Assembly (NCBI GenBank): GCA_023388835.1
Contig: JAEWFK010000175.1
Span: forward strand, 1-42,877
Length of the DNA stretch: 42,877 nucleotides
Direction of reading: 5' to 3'
Source: Pseudomonadota bacterium
GTDB taxonomy: Bacteria > Pseudomonadota > Gammaproteobacteria > Burkholderiales > Burkholderiaceae_B
The position numbers were made by a program, and so were the translations under genes. Positions 1 to 7,569 of the stretch are shown piece after piece. The first letter of the stretch is position 1, and each line of letters begins with the position of its first letter. The notes under the pieces were generated by a model. That model searched no databases. It was not told the origin of the DNA and was given only the letters and a program-made list of their open reading frames with translations.

Positions 1-446
1 GCCGCACTGTTGCGGCCCAGCCAGCCCGATAGGCGTTCGTAGTCGGCGCCATGCAGATAGGCATGCGCCACTGCGTCGTAGGCGACGGGGTCGGCGCTTG
101 CCGCGAGCGCCGAAATGCGCCCGCGTACTGCCGAAGAGGGAGGCAAGGAAGGCGCTGCGAGCGGGGGGACCGCGTTCTGGCGCAAGCGCCGGCTGCGCGC
201 GAGATGGCGCAGGACGCTGTAGATCCAGGCTCGGGCCGAGCCCATGCCCGGAACGTACTGGTCGGCGTTCTGCCAGATCAGGGCGAAGGTATCGTGCAGC
301 AGGCCGTTTGCGTCGCTCGGTACCAGACGCGTGCACAGGGCCAGCATGTGTGGAGCTTCTTGATCATATAGCTGATGAAATGCAGCCTGGTCGCCTTTTG
401 CGCAGGCAAGCAGGCTGGCTGCATGATCAAACGGGGCGGCTTCCAT
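1..446 (-). CDS. ECF-type RNA polymerase sigma factor (3' end cut by window edge)
   Basis: The reverse strand is open from an ATG at 446 to the left edge (about 148 codons, no stop). The start is supported by GGAGAA five bases upstream. Residues about 9-90 look like sigma-70 region 2 of ECF factors: an LLACAKGD..AFHQLYD stretch, then a run rich in W and Y (ALIWQNADQY, ARAWIYSVLRHLAR) matching the -10-binding helix. After an Ala/Pro-rich linker, the last visible residues (AYLHGADYERLSGWLGRN) resemble the beginning of the region 4 helix-turn-helix. The rest of region 4, and any anti-sigma partner downstream, lie outside the window. It is divergent from the SUF operon. The regulon is unknown. 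The family call is by pattern recognition and is fairly secure; the subgroup cannot be judged. Confidence 0.75.
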   Translation of the reverse strand, partial: MEAAPFDHAASLLACAKGDQAAFHQLYDQEAPHMLALCTRLVPSDANGLLHDTFALIWQNADQYVPGMGSARAWIYSVLRHLARSRRLRQNAVPPLAAPSLPPSSAVRGRISALAASADPVAYDAVAHAYLHGADYERLSGWLGRNSA

Positions 447-644
447 TGCTTCTCCGGTCGGCGCCCGGCTCGCGGGCAAACCCGTATTGTAGGGGCTGTT
501 CGCAGGGCGCCGAAGGAGAGAGGCCGCCGGATGTCACGATTTTTCGATGCCAGCCTTCTCGATGATTTACCTCCGCTTCTCCGTTTCCGCCGGCCTTCCC
601 CACAGGGTAGCCACGTTGCCATCAGGGAAACCCCGTAAAAGTTT

Positions 645-673
645 TTGCGCATATAGGACCAAAATGGTACTAT
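645..673 (+). promoter_or_regulatory. sigma-70-type promoter of the SUF operon
   Basis: A -35 element TTGCGC (645-650) and a -10 element TACTAT (668-673) are separated by 17 bases. They lie about 40 bases upstream of the regulator start at 716. The spacer and the -10 element are covered by the palindrome at 651-675, so a bound repressor would block polymerase. This is inferred from spacing and element match only. Confidence 0.55.
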
Positions 674-675
674 AT
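651..675. promoter_or_regulatory. IscR/Rrf2-type operator palindrome
   Basis: This is a 25-bp imperfect palindrome with half-sites ATATAG-x-ACCA and TGGT-x-CTATAT around an AAA centre. Its length, its ATA...TAT ends and the GACC/TGGT core positions follow the layout of the type 1 site bound by [2Fe-2S] IscR. It lies directly upstream of an Rrf2-family gene and over the predicted promoter, so autorepression of the SUF operon is the natural reading. Binding is inferred. Confidence 0.6.
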
Positions 676-715
676 GGCTTCATTTGACAAGGTTTATTCA
701 GGAGCACAGGCGTCG

Positions 716-1216
716 ATGCTGCGTGTCAGCAAGATCATCGATTACGGCACGTTGGTGTTGACCCACATGGCGTCCGATCCCGGCAAGGTATTCAGCGCGG
801 CCGATCTTGCGGCTACCTTGGGGCTGGGCCAGCCGGTCGTCAGCAAGGTGCTGAAGTCGCTGGCGCAGCGCGAGATCGTGAAAAGCACGCGCGGTGCGCG
901 TGGGGGCTATGCCTTGGGCAGGCCCGCGCAAGAAATCAGTATCGCCGACATTATAGACGCTCTGGACGACCAGCCTTTCGGGCTGACCGAATGCACGGCG
1001 ACCCCAGGCGCCTGCAGTGTCGAAGCTGCCTGCAATATCCGCAGCAATTGGCATCGCATCAACGCCATCGTGCGCAAGACTCTGGAACGCGTGTCCGTCG
1101 CGGACATGGTCAACCCTGCAGCAACCATCGAATTCAACCCCGGCCGGCGGCCCCCCCAGAATACGTCGGACACCGTCACGGCGGCATGCCCCTCGACATG
1201 GAGTTTCACTGAATGA
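716..1216 (+). CDS. Rrf2-family SUF operon transcriptional regulator
   Basis: This 166-residue protein probably senses Fe-S cluster status and controls the downstream suf genes. The N-terminal winged helix contains the typical start MLRVSKIIDYGTLVL and the recognition stretch GLGQPVVSKVLKSL followed by RGARGGYAL. Cys93, Cys100 and Cys106 form a C-x6-C-x5-C motif close to the IscR cluster ligands (Cys92, Cys98, Cys104). An in-frame ATG exists at 674, but it lies inside the operator/promoter and adds 14 residues foreign to the family; the ATG at 716 has AGGAG upstream and gives the usual N terminus. The stop overlaps sufB as ATGA, so the two are probably translationally coupled. It resembles the SUF-system regulator subfamily known in proteobacteria with SUF-only assembly. 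The tail after about residue 135 is low in recognisable features. Confidence 0.88.
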   Translation: MLRVSKIIDYGTLVLTHMASDPGKVFSAADLAATLGLGQPVVSKVLKSLAQREIVKSTRGARGGYALGRPAQEISIADIIDALDDQPFGLTECTATPGACSVEAACNIRSNWHRINAIVRKTLERVSVADMVNPAATIEFNPGRRPPQNTSDTVTAACPSTWSFTE

Positions 1217-2664
1217 GCAGTAGCGTAACCGACAACCTCGATTCCTTTCTCGATCGGGAATACTCGGCCGGTTTTGTCACCGAGATCGAGTCCGTCACCT
1301 TTCCGAAGGGGCTGTCTGAAGAGACCATCCGCAAATTGTCGGCCATCAAGAACGAGCCGGAATTTCTGCTGGAATGGCGGCTCGCGGCCTATCGGAAATG
1401 GTTGGAAATGACGCCGCCCGAATGGGCGCACGTACAGTTTCCGCCCATCGATTTCCAGGACGTCAGTTATTATTCCGCGCCCAAGAGCAAGGCCGACGGT
1501 CCCAAGAGTCTCGATGAAGTCGACCCCGAACTCCTGCGCACCTACGAAAAGCTGGGTGTGCCGCTGCACGAGCGCGCCCGGCTAGCCGGCGTCGCGGTCG
1601 ATGCCGTGTTCGATTCGGTCTCCGTCGCGACCACTTTCCGCAAGCAGCTCGAAGACGTCGGCGTGATTTTCTGTTCCTTCTCTGAAGCGGTGCAGAAATA
1701 CCCCGAACTGGTGCGCCAGTACCTGGGTACCGTGGTGCCGCCTAGCGACAACTTCTATGCCGCCTTGAACTCTGCCGTCTTTTCCGATGGCTCCTTCGTG
1801 TATATCCCCAAGGGGGTTCGATGTCCCATGGAGCTGTCCACGTATTTCCGTATCAATGCATCGGAAACGGGGCAGTTCGAACGCACGCTGATTGTTGCTG
1901 CCGAAGGTTCCTACGTCAGCTATCTCGAGGGCTGTACGGCGCCCATGCGCGACGAGAACCAGCTGCATGCCGCGGTGGTGGAAATCGTTGCGCTCGACGA
2001 TGCAAAGGTCAAGTATTCCACGGTCCAGAACTGGTACCCCGGCGACAAGGACGGCGTGGGCGGTATCTATAACTTCGTGACCAAGCGGGGCGAATGCCGC
2101 GGTGCTCGTTCACATATTTCCTGGACGCAGGTCGAAACCGGCTCCGCCATCACCTGGAAATACCCCAGTGTGGTGCTGCGCGGCGACGACTCCACCGGTG
2201 AGTTCTACTCGGTAGCGCTCAGCAATCACCGCCAACAGGCCGACACCGGCACAAAGATGATCCACATGGGCCGCAATACGCGCAGCACCATCATTTCCAA
2301 GGGCATTTCCGCCGGATACGGCAGCAACGCCTACCGCGGGCTGGTGCGCATGACGCCCAAGGCTGAGAACGCACGCAACTTCACGCAGTGTGATTCGCTG
2401 CTGATCGGCAAGAACTGCGCGGCGCATACCTTTCCCGTCATGGAAGTCCAGAATCCCACCGCCAAAGTCGAGCACGAAGCCACCGCTTCGCGCATCGCCG
2501 AAGATCAACTGTTTTATGCCATGCAGCGCGGCCTGACGGCCGAAGACGCCGTGTCGATGATCGTCAACGGTTTCTGCAAGGAAGTTTTCAAGGAATTGCC
2601 CATGGAGTTTGCGGTCGAAGCGCAGAATCTGCTTGGCGTCAGCCTTGAAGGCAGCGTAGGTTAA
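1213..2664 (+). CDS. sufB: Fe-S cluster scaffold subunit SufB
   Basis: SufB (483 residues) is the main scaffold of the cytosolic SufBC2D complex, on which the nascent Fe-S cluster is built with sulfur from SufS. Features match the family: the length is typical, the beta-helix core includes YLEGCTAP and SAGYGSNAYRGL, RGEC carries the conserved mid-protein Cys, FTQCDSLLIG carries the conserved C-terminal Cys, and AKVEHEATAS carries the conserved Glu region. The ATG overlaps the stop of the regulator gene. The next gene, sufC, starts 14 bases after its stop behind AAGGAG. Assignment is secure. Confidence 0.97.
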   Translation: MSSSVTDNLDSFLDREYSAGFVTEIESVTFPKGLSEETIRKLSAIKNEPEFLLEWRLAAYRKWLEMTPPEWAHVQFPPIDFQDVSYYSAPKSKADGPKSLDEVDPELLRTYEKLGVPLHERARLAGVAVDAVFDSVSVATTFRKQLEDVGVIFCSFSEAVQKYPELVRQYLGTVVPPSDNFYAALNSAVFSDGSFVYIPKGVRCPMELSTYFRINASETGQFERTLIVAAEGSYVSYLEGCTAPMRDENQLHAAVVEIVALDDAKVKYSTVQNWYPGDKDGVGGIYNFVTKRGECRGARSHISWTQVETGSAITWKYPSVVLRGDDSTGEFYSVALSNHRQQADTGTKMIHMGRNTRSTIISKGISAGYGSNAYRGLVRMTPKAENARNFTQCDSLLIGKNCAAHTFPVMEVQNPTAKVEHEATASRIAEDQLFYAMQRGLTAEDAVSMIVNGFCKEVFKELPMEFAVEAQNLLGVSLEGSVG

Positions 2665-2678
2665 GGAGAACACTCATC

Positions 2679-3449
2679 ATGCTGAACATCAAGGATTTGC
2701 ACGCTTCCATCGAGGACAAACACATTCTGAACGGATTGACCTTGCAGGTGAATCCGGGCGAAGTGCACGCGATCATGGGCCCTAACGGCTCAGGCAAGAG
2801 CACGCTATCGCAGGTGCTGGCCGGGCGTGAAGACTACCGCGTCGATAGCGGCGAAGTCGAATGGATGGGGCAGAATCTGCTCGAAATGCCCATCGAGGAA
2901 CGGGCCCGCTCGGGCATCTTCCTGGCCTTTCAGTACCCCATCGAAATTCCCGGTGTGTCGAATGCCTATTTCCTCAAGGCTGCGGTCAACGCCGTGCGCC
3001 GCCATCAGGGTCTGCCCGAACTCGACGCCATGGATTTCCTCAAGCGCGTCAAAGAAGAAATGAAGACCGTCGGCATGAGGGAGGAATTCCTGTATCGCTC
3101 GGTGAACGAAGGCTTTTCCGGCGGCGAGAAGAAACGCAATGAAGTCCTGCAGATGGCTCTGCTTGAGCCCAAGCTGGCCATCCTGGACGAGACCGATTCG
3201 GGGCTGGACATCGACGCTCTGCGCGTTGTGGCCGATGGCGTGAACCGTATGCGCTCGCCCGACCGCGCTCTCGTTGTCATCACGCACTATCAGCGCCTGC
3301 TCGATTACATCGTGCCCGACTATGTTCACGTCCTGGCGGGCGGGCGTATCGTGCGCTCCGGCGGCAGCGATCTGGCGCACGAGCTCGAAAAACGTGGCTA
3401 CGGCTGGGTCAAGGAACTCGAGGCCGAGCAGAAGGGGGCGCAGGCATGA
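2679..3449 (+). CDS. sufC: Fe-S assembly ATPase SufC
   Basis: SufC (256 residues) is the soluble ABC-type ATPase that drives conformational change of SufB and SufD during cluster assembly. The Walker A motif GPNGSGKST lies near residue 35, the SUF-specific signature FSGGEKKRNE near 145, and the Walker B region LAILDETDSGLDID near 165; the H-loop is VITHYQRLLDYI. The YRVDSGEV and FLAFQYPIEIPGV segments are hallmarks that separate SufC from transport ATPases. There is no membrane partner; its partners are encoded by the flanking sufB and sufD. It overlaps sufD by ATGA. Confidence 0.97.
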   Translation: MLNIKDLHASIEDKHILNGLTLQVNPGEVHAIMGPNGSGKSTLSQVLAGREDYRVDSGEVEWMGQNLLEMPIEERARSGIFLAFQYPIEIPGVSNAYFLKAAVNAVRRHQGLPELDAMDFLKRVKEEMKTVGMREEFLYRSVNEGFSGGEKKRNEVLQMALLEPKLAILDETDSGLDIDALRVVADGVNRMRSPDRALVVITHYQRLLDYIVPDYVHVLAGGRIVRSGGSDLAHELEKRGYGWVKELEAEQKGAQA

Positions 3450-4756
3450 GTTCAGTGCAGTCCTGGTTGGACGATTTTTCGTCCCGTCACGAACAGCTTC
3501 CCGGGGCCGGCTTGCCCTGGCTGGCCGCCATGCGCAAGCGGGCGATTGACCGCTATGCCGCCGAAGGCTGGCCCACGCCGAGGCACGAGGACTGGCGTCA
3601 CACGTCGCTCGCCTTGCTCGAGCAAGCCCAGTTCGATCCGCTGGCGCCTGCTCAAGATGTCGCCGAGCTCGTACGCGCGCTGCGCGGTGACGAATCCGGT
3701 CATTGGCTGATCTTCGTCGACGGCCAGTATGCGCCGTCGCTTGGCCAGCTCGGTCAGCTTCCCGCCGGCGTGCGCCTGGGTACGCTGGCCGATGCGCTGG
3801 CTCACGAAGCCGACCTCGTCCAGGAAGCCTTCGGCAGCGAGGCTGACGGCAGCAGCGTCGCTGCGCTGAACCTGGCTCTGGCCAACGACGGCGCCTTCGT
3901 GCACTTGGCCCGCGGCACCGTGCTCGAAGACCCCGTACATGTGGTCTTTGTCGCCAGCGGCGACAAGGCGGCGGCCTTCCCCCGCAACCTGTATGTGGCA
4001 GAAGCGGGGGCGCACGGCAATATCGTCGAGCATTACGTCGGGCGCGACGGCAATGCGACCTTTACCAATACCGTTACGCGGGTGCAGGTCGCGGCTGACG
4101 CCCGGCTGACCCACACGCGCCTGCAGCAAGAAGCCCCCGAGGCCTTCCACATCGCCGGCATCGACGTCGAACAGGAAGCGAAATCCTATTTCGCGTCGCA
4201 CTCCATCTCGCTGGGTGCGCGCTTGGCACGCCATGACATCGCTACGCGCTTTGTCGGCGAACGCGCCGAAAGCCTGCTGAACGGCGTCTACGTTGCCGAC
4301 GGTCAACGCCACGTCGACCATCACACTCTCATCGGCCATGCACAACCTAATTGTGTAAGCCACGAGCACTATCGCGGCATATTGGCCGATCGCGGTCGCG
4401 GCGTGTTCCGCGGGCGCATCCTGGTTGCGCCAGGCGCCGACGGCACTGACGCGATCCAGCGCAACGACAGTCTGCTGCTGTCTAAACTGGCCCGCTCCGA
4501 TTCGCGGCCCGAGCTCGAGATCTATGCGGAAGACGTGCGCTGCACGCACGGTGCGACGGTCGGGCAGTTGAGCGAAGAGAGCCTTTTCTATCTGATGGCG
4601 CGCGGTCTGGATGAAACCCATGCGCGCAACGTCTTGATTTATGCGTTCGTGCTGGAAGGGCTCGCTCGTATCGAGCCGGAAGCGGTCCGAGTGCGAGCCA
4701 GCCGCGCCGTCAAGGCGTTGATGCCCGGCAAGAACATGCTGGAGGAACTTGCATGA
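3446..4756 (+). CDS. sufD: Fe-S cluster assembly protein SufD
   Basis: SufD (436 residues) is a SufB paralogue in the SufBC2D scaffold, needed for iron acquisition by the complex. The N-terminal helical segment (PRHEDWRHTSLALLEQ) and the C-terminal beta-helix (DGTDAIQRNDSLLLS, then EDVRCTHGATVGQLSEESLF and ARNVLIYAFV) are diagnostic. The His in CTHGAT corresponds to the conserved functional His of SufD. Both ends overlap neighbours by ATGA, so sufC-D-S is translated in a coupled manner. Confidence 0.96.
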   Translation: MSSVQSWLDDFSSRHEQLPGAGLPWLAAMRKRAIDRYAAEGWPTPRHEDWRHTSLALLEQAQFDPLAPAQDVAELVRALRGDESGHWLIFVDGQYAPSLGQLGQLPAGVRLGTLADALAHEADLVQEAFGSEADGSSVAALNLALANDGAFVHLARGTVLEDPVHVVFVASGDKAAAFPRNLYVAEAGAHGNIVEHYVGRDGNATFTNTVTRVQVAADARLTHTRLQQEAPEAFHIAGIDVEQEAKSYFASHSISLGARLARHDIATRFVGERAESLLNGVYVADGQRHVDHHTLIGHAQPNCVSHEHYRGILADRGRGVFRGRILVAPGADGTDAIQRNDSLLLSKLARSDSRPELEIYAEDVRCTHGATVGQLSEESLFYLMARGLDETHARNVLIYAFVLEGLARIEPEAVRVRASRAVKALMPGKNMLEELA

Positions 4757-6012
4757 GCACCGCCGCCGAAGTCGCGGAAGCCACCGGCGTGGCCGGGCGA
4801 GCAGCCGATTTCCCGATACTTTCGCAACAAGTGCATGGTCGGCGGCTGGTTTATCTGGACAACGGCGCCACCACCCAGAAGCCGCAGTCGGTCATCGACG
4901 CTGAAACGCGCTACTACAGCGAATCCAACGCCAATATTCATCGTGGCGTGCACTGGCTCTCGCAGCACAGCACCGATCTCTACGATCGCAGCCGCGAACG
5001 GGTGCGTGGCTTCCTGAATGCCGCTCGGAACGAAGAAATCGTCTTTACACGCGGGACCACAGAAGCCATCAATCTGGTGGCCGCGAGTTGGGGACGCAGC
5101 AAGCTGCGGTCGGGCGACGAGATCTTGCTCAGTGGCATGGAGCATCATTCCAATATCGTGCCGTGGCAGCTAGTGGCTGAACAGACCGGCGCCATCGTGC
5201 GCGTGATTCCGGTGACCGACAACGGTGAACTGGACATGCAGGCGTTTGCCGGTCTGCTGAACGAGCGAACACGCTTCGTCGGCGTATGCCATGTGTCCAA
5301 CGCCTTGGGCACGGTCAACCCGGTGGCCGATATCACGCGTATGGCGCACGAAGTCGGTGCCGTGGTGCTGATCGATGGCGCGCAGGCGGTGGCGCATCAG
5401 AAGGTCGACGTGCAGGCGCTGGCTTGCGACTTTTACGTCTTTTCGGGCCATAAGCTGTATGGCCCGACCGGCATCGGCGCACTGTACGGGCGCAAAGAGT
5501 TGCTCGACGCCATGCCGCCATGGCAAGGCGGGGGCGACATGATTCATACCGTGAGCTTTGAGCGTTCGACCTACGCGGAAACGCCACAGAAGTTCGAGGC
5601 CGGCACCCCGAATATTGCCGGGGCCATCGGTCTGGAAGCGGCCATCACGTACGTCGAATCAATCGGCCTGAATCAGATCGCCGCTCACGAAGCCGCTCTA
5701 GTGCAATACGCCTGCGACGCGCTGGCCGACATTCCCGGTCTGCGCTTCATCGGCGAAGCAGCCGAGCGCGCGGGCATCGTATCGTTTGTGCTCGAGGGCA
5801 TACATCCTCATGATCTGGGCACCATTCTCGACATGGAGGGGGTCGCGATCCGGGCAGGGCACCACTGCGCAATGCCGCTGATGACGCGTTTCGGCCTCCC
5901 GGGTACGGCCCGCGCCTCATTCGCCGTCTACAACACTTTTGAAGACATTGACGCGTTGGTTGCGGGGCTGCGCAAGGCCCGCCGTTTGTTCGGATTGGAG
6001 GAAACCGCATGA
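4753..6012 (+). CDS. sufS: cysteine desulfurase SufS
   Basis: SufS (419 residues) is a PLP-dependent group II cysteine desulfurase. It converts L-cysteine to L-alanine and leaves a persulfide on its active-site cysteine for transfer to a sulfur acceptor. Lys234 in FSGHKLYGP binds PLP, MEHHSNIVPW holds the His that stacks on the cofactor, and Cys372 in RAGHHCAMPLM is the catalytic cysteine; the short loop before it is typical of the SufS/CsdA type rather than IscS. The partner here is SufU rather than SufE, since sufU follows with an ATGA overlap. Confidence 0.97.
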   Translation: MSTAAEVAEATGVAGRAADFPILSQQVHGRRLVYLDNGATTQKPQSVIDAETRYYSESNANIHRGVHWLSQHSTDLYDRSRERVRGFLNAARNEEIVFTRGTTEAINLVAASWGRSKLRSGDEILLSGMEHHSNIVPWQLVAEQTGAIVRVIPVTDNGELDMQAFAGLLNERTRFVGVCHVSNALGTVNPVADITRMAHEVGAVVLIDGAQAVAHQKVDVQALACDFYVFSGHKLYGPTGIGALYGRKELLDAMPPWQGGGDMIHTVSFERSTYAETPQKFEAGTPNIAGAIGLEAAITYVESIGLNQIAAHEAALVQYACDALADIPGLRFIGEAAERAGIVSFVLEGIHPHDLGTILDMEGVAIRAGHHCAMPLMTRFGLPGTARASFAVYNTFEDIDALVAGLRKARRLFGLEETA

Positions 6013-6461
6013 CCCAACAATTCGGCGATCTGCGCGAGCTCTATCAAGAAGTAATCTTCGATCACAACCGGCGCCCACGGAATTTCCATGCAATGGAAGC
6101 ACCGACGCATCAGGCTGACGGCCATAACCCTTTGTGTGGCGACCAACTCACCGTTTATGCACGGCTCACCGACGGCTTGGTCGATGAAGTGAGTTTCGTG
6201 GGCCATGGCTGCGCCATCTCCACGGCATCCGCGTCGCTAATGACTGAAGCGGTGAAAGGCATGTCGGTAGATCAGGTCGAAGCGCTGTTCCGCGATATGC
6301 ATTCCATGCTCACTGAATCGCATCCCGATCGCGACCTGGGCAAGCTCGAAGTGTTGTCCGGAGTCCGTGAATTCCCCGCCCGCGTGAAGTGCGCCACACT
6401 GGCCTGGCACACGTTGCACAACGCCATCACCCAGGCCAGGGAAACCGCAAAAACCGAGTAG
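6009..6461 (+). CDS. sufU: SufU sulfur-transfer protein
   Basis: This 150-residue IscU-like protein most likely accepts sulfur from SufS and passes it to the SufBCD scaffold. The conserved cysteines are Cys43 (NPLCGD, with Asp45), Cys68 (GHGCAIS) and Cys128 (RVKCATLAW). The segment of about 20 residues between the second and third Cys, containing the HSMLTES...DLGKLEVLSGV region, distinguishes SufU from the IscU scaffold. In Bacillus SufU these three Cys and the Asp bind zinc; the same residues are all present here. The N terminus DLRELYQEVIFDHNRRPRNF is characteristic. Translation is coupled to sufS by ATGA. Confidence 0.94.
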   Translation: MTQQFGDLRELYQEVIFDHNRRPRNFHAMEAPTHQADGHNPLCGDQLTVYARLTDGLVDEVSFVGHGCAISTASASLMTEAVKGMSVDQVEALFRDMHSMLTESHPDRDLGKLEVLSGVREFPARVKCATLAWHTLHNAITQARETAKTE

Positions 6462-6471
6462 CGAGTAGCAC

Positions 6472-7029
6472 ATGATGCATTTGAAGAGCGAAGAAATCGA
6501 GGTATTGCGTGACTGCCCGGCAGTGACGATCCCTTACGGGTCTCCGGTGACCATCGAAAAGGGGTGCACGGCGGTAATCACTCAAAAGCTCGGCAGCAGC
6601 ATCACCGTCATGGTGCAAGGCAACTTGTACCGGGTCGAAGGACAGGACGCCGATGCGCTGGGCCTGGAAATCGAAGTAGAAGAGCGGCATATACCCGAAG
6701 GCCCGGTCACCGAGCAGTACATCAAGGACATGGCGTGGCAATGTCTGTCAACGTGCTTCGATCCGGAGATCCCGGTCGATATCGTGAATCTGGGTCTGAT
6801 TTATGGCTGCGACGTCAGCCCCTTGGGCGAAGATCGTTTCCGCATTGACATACGCATGACGCTTACCGCGCCGGGTTGCGGTATGGGCACGATGATTGCA
6901 GATGAAGCGCGCAGCAAGCTCTTGAACATTCACGGCGTGGAAGAGGTCACCGTGGATCTGGTGTGGGACCCGCCATGGAGCCGGGAAATGATGAGCGAGT
7001 CGGCACGTCTTCAAATGGGCATGCTCTGA
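6472..7029 (+). CDS. sufT: SufT, MIP18/DUF59-domain Fe-S maturation protein
   Basis: This 185-residue protein matches the SUF-associated long form of the DUF59 (MIP18) family, which acts late in Fe-S delivery to client proteins. An N-terminal beta-rich segment of about 75 residues is followed by the DUF59 domain, with the DPEIPVDIVNLGLIYG motif near residue 98 and the conserved cysteine in LTAPGCGMG near 138; the domain ends in VWDPPWSREMM. It lies 10 bases after sufU and has two adjacent ATG codons (6472 and 6475) with no strong ribosome site, suggesting translation is linked to sufU. It is the last gene of the operon before a likely terminator. Confidence 0.92.
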   Translation: MMHLKSEEIEVLRDCPAVTIPYGSPVTIEKGCTAVITQKLGSSITVMVQGNLYRVEGQDADALGLEIEVEERHIPEGPVTEQYIKDMAWQCLSTCFDPEIPVDIVNLGLIYGCDVSPLGEDRFRIDIRMTLTAPGCGMGTMIADEARSKLLNIHGVEEVTVDLVWDPPWSREMMSESARLQMGML

Positions 7030-7050
7030 CAGCTTGACATCATTTTCATA

Positions 7051-7093
7051 GGCCGCGGCGGTCCGTCAATCCGGACTTTTCGGCCTTCTTTTT
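7051..7093 (+). terminator. probable terminator after the suf operon
   Basis: A nested stem-loop has an outer stem GGCCG (7051-7055) with CGGCC (7081-7085) and an inner stem GTCCG (7061-7065) with CGGAC (7072-7076). It is followed by TTCTTTTT. It sits 21 bases after the sufT stop and before osmC. The stems are short, so read-through into osmC is possible. Confidence 0.5.
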
Positions 7094-7113
7094 CATGCCT
7101 TCTAGGAGTCACC

Positions 7114-7542
7114 ATGATAAAGAAAGGTTCTGCAGTCTGGGAAGGCAGCTTCAAGGAAGGAAGCGGCAGCATATCGACGGAGTCGGGCGCGGTGAAAAAA
7201 GCGGCCTACGGAGTATCGGCCCGATTCGAGGATGAGCCCGGCAGCAACCCTGAGGAACTCATCGCCGCCGCACATGCTTCCTGCTTTTCCATGGCGCTCG
7301 CCCTCATGCTCGGAGACGCGGGTTTCGAGCCTGCCAGCATCGAGACCACCGCCGCCGTGAGGCTGGAGAAAGTAGGTGATGGGTTTGCGATCACGTCGAG
7401 CCATCTTTCCGTACACGCTCGTGTCCCCGGAATCGATGAAGAAAAATTCAGCGAAATCGCCAGCCTTGCCAAAGCGGGGTGTCCGGTATCCAAGGTGCTG
7501 AATACAGAGATCACCATGGACGCAACGCTGTTGGCCGATTAA
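7114..7542 (+). CDS. osmC: OsmC, organic hydroperoxide peroxiredoxin
   Basis: OsmC (142 residues) is a cytoplasmic thiol peroxidase that reduces organic hydroperoxides. It aligns closely in my reading with E. coli OsmC: KKGSAVWEG at the start, NPEELIAAAHASCFSMAL with Cys57, and KAGCPVSKVLNTEITMDA with Cys123. These two Cys are the reactive pair of the OsmC/Ohr family, and the AAYGVSARFED segment points to OsmC rather than Ohr. The ATG has TAGGAG at good spacing. It follows the suf operon in the same direction, separated by a probable terminator. Co-expression under oxidative stress would make sense but is not shown. Confidence 0.93.
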   Translation: MIKKGSAVWEGSFKEGSGSISTESGAVKKAAYGVSARFEDEPGSNPEELIAAAHASCFSMALALMLGDAGFEPASIETTAAVRLEKVGDGFAITSSHLSVHARVPGIDEEKFSEIASLAKAGCPVSKVLNTEITMDATLLAD

Positions 7543-7569
7543 AGAGCAGGGCGCCAAGCGCGCCCCACC

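Noticed and set aside
531..638. Possible 35-residue ORF on the plus strand (start MSRFFDASLLDDLPPLL) with AAGGAG upstream
   Set aside because: The ribosome-site spacing is long (13 bases), the peptide has no recognisable family, and the region must hold the sigma-factor and SUF promoters.
684..706. TTGACA at 684-689 as a -35 box for the SUF regulator
   Set aside because: No -10 element lies at the right distance, and the region is between the better promoter (645-673) and the start codon.
3452..4621. Long open frame on the minus strand (389 codons) opposite sufD
   Set aside because: It is the antisense shadow of a certain gene in high-GC DNA, with no family resemblance.
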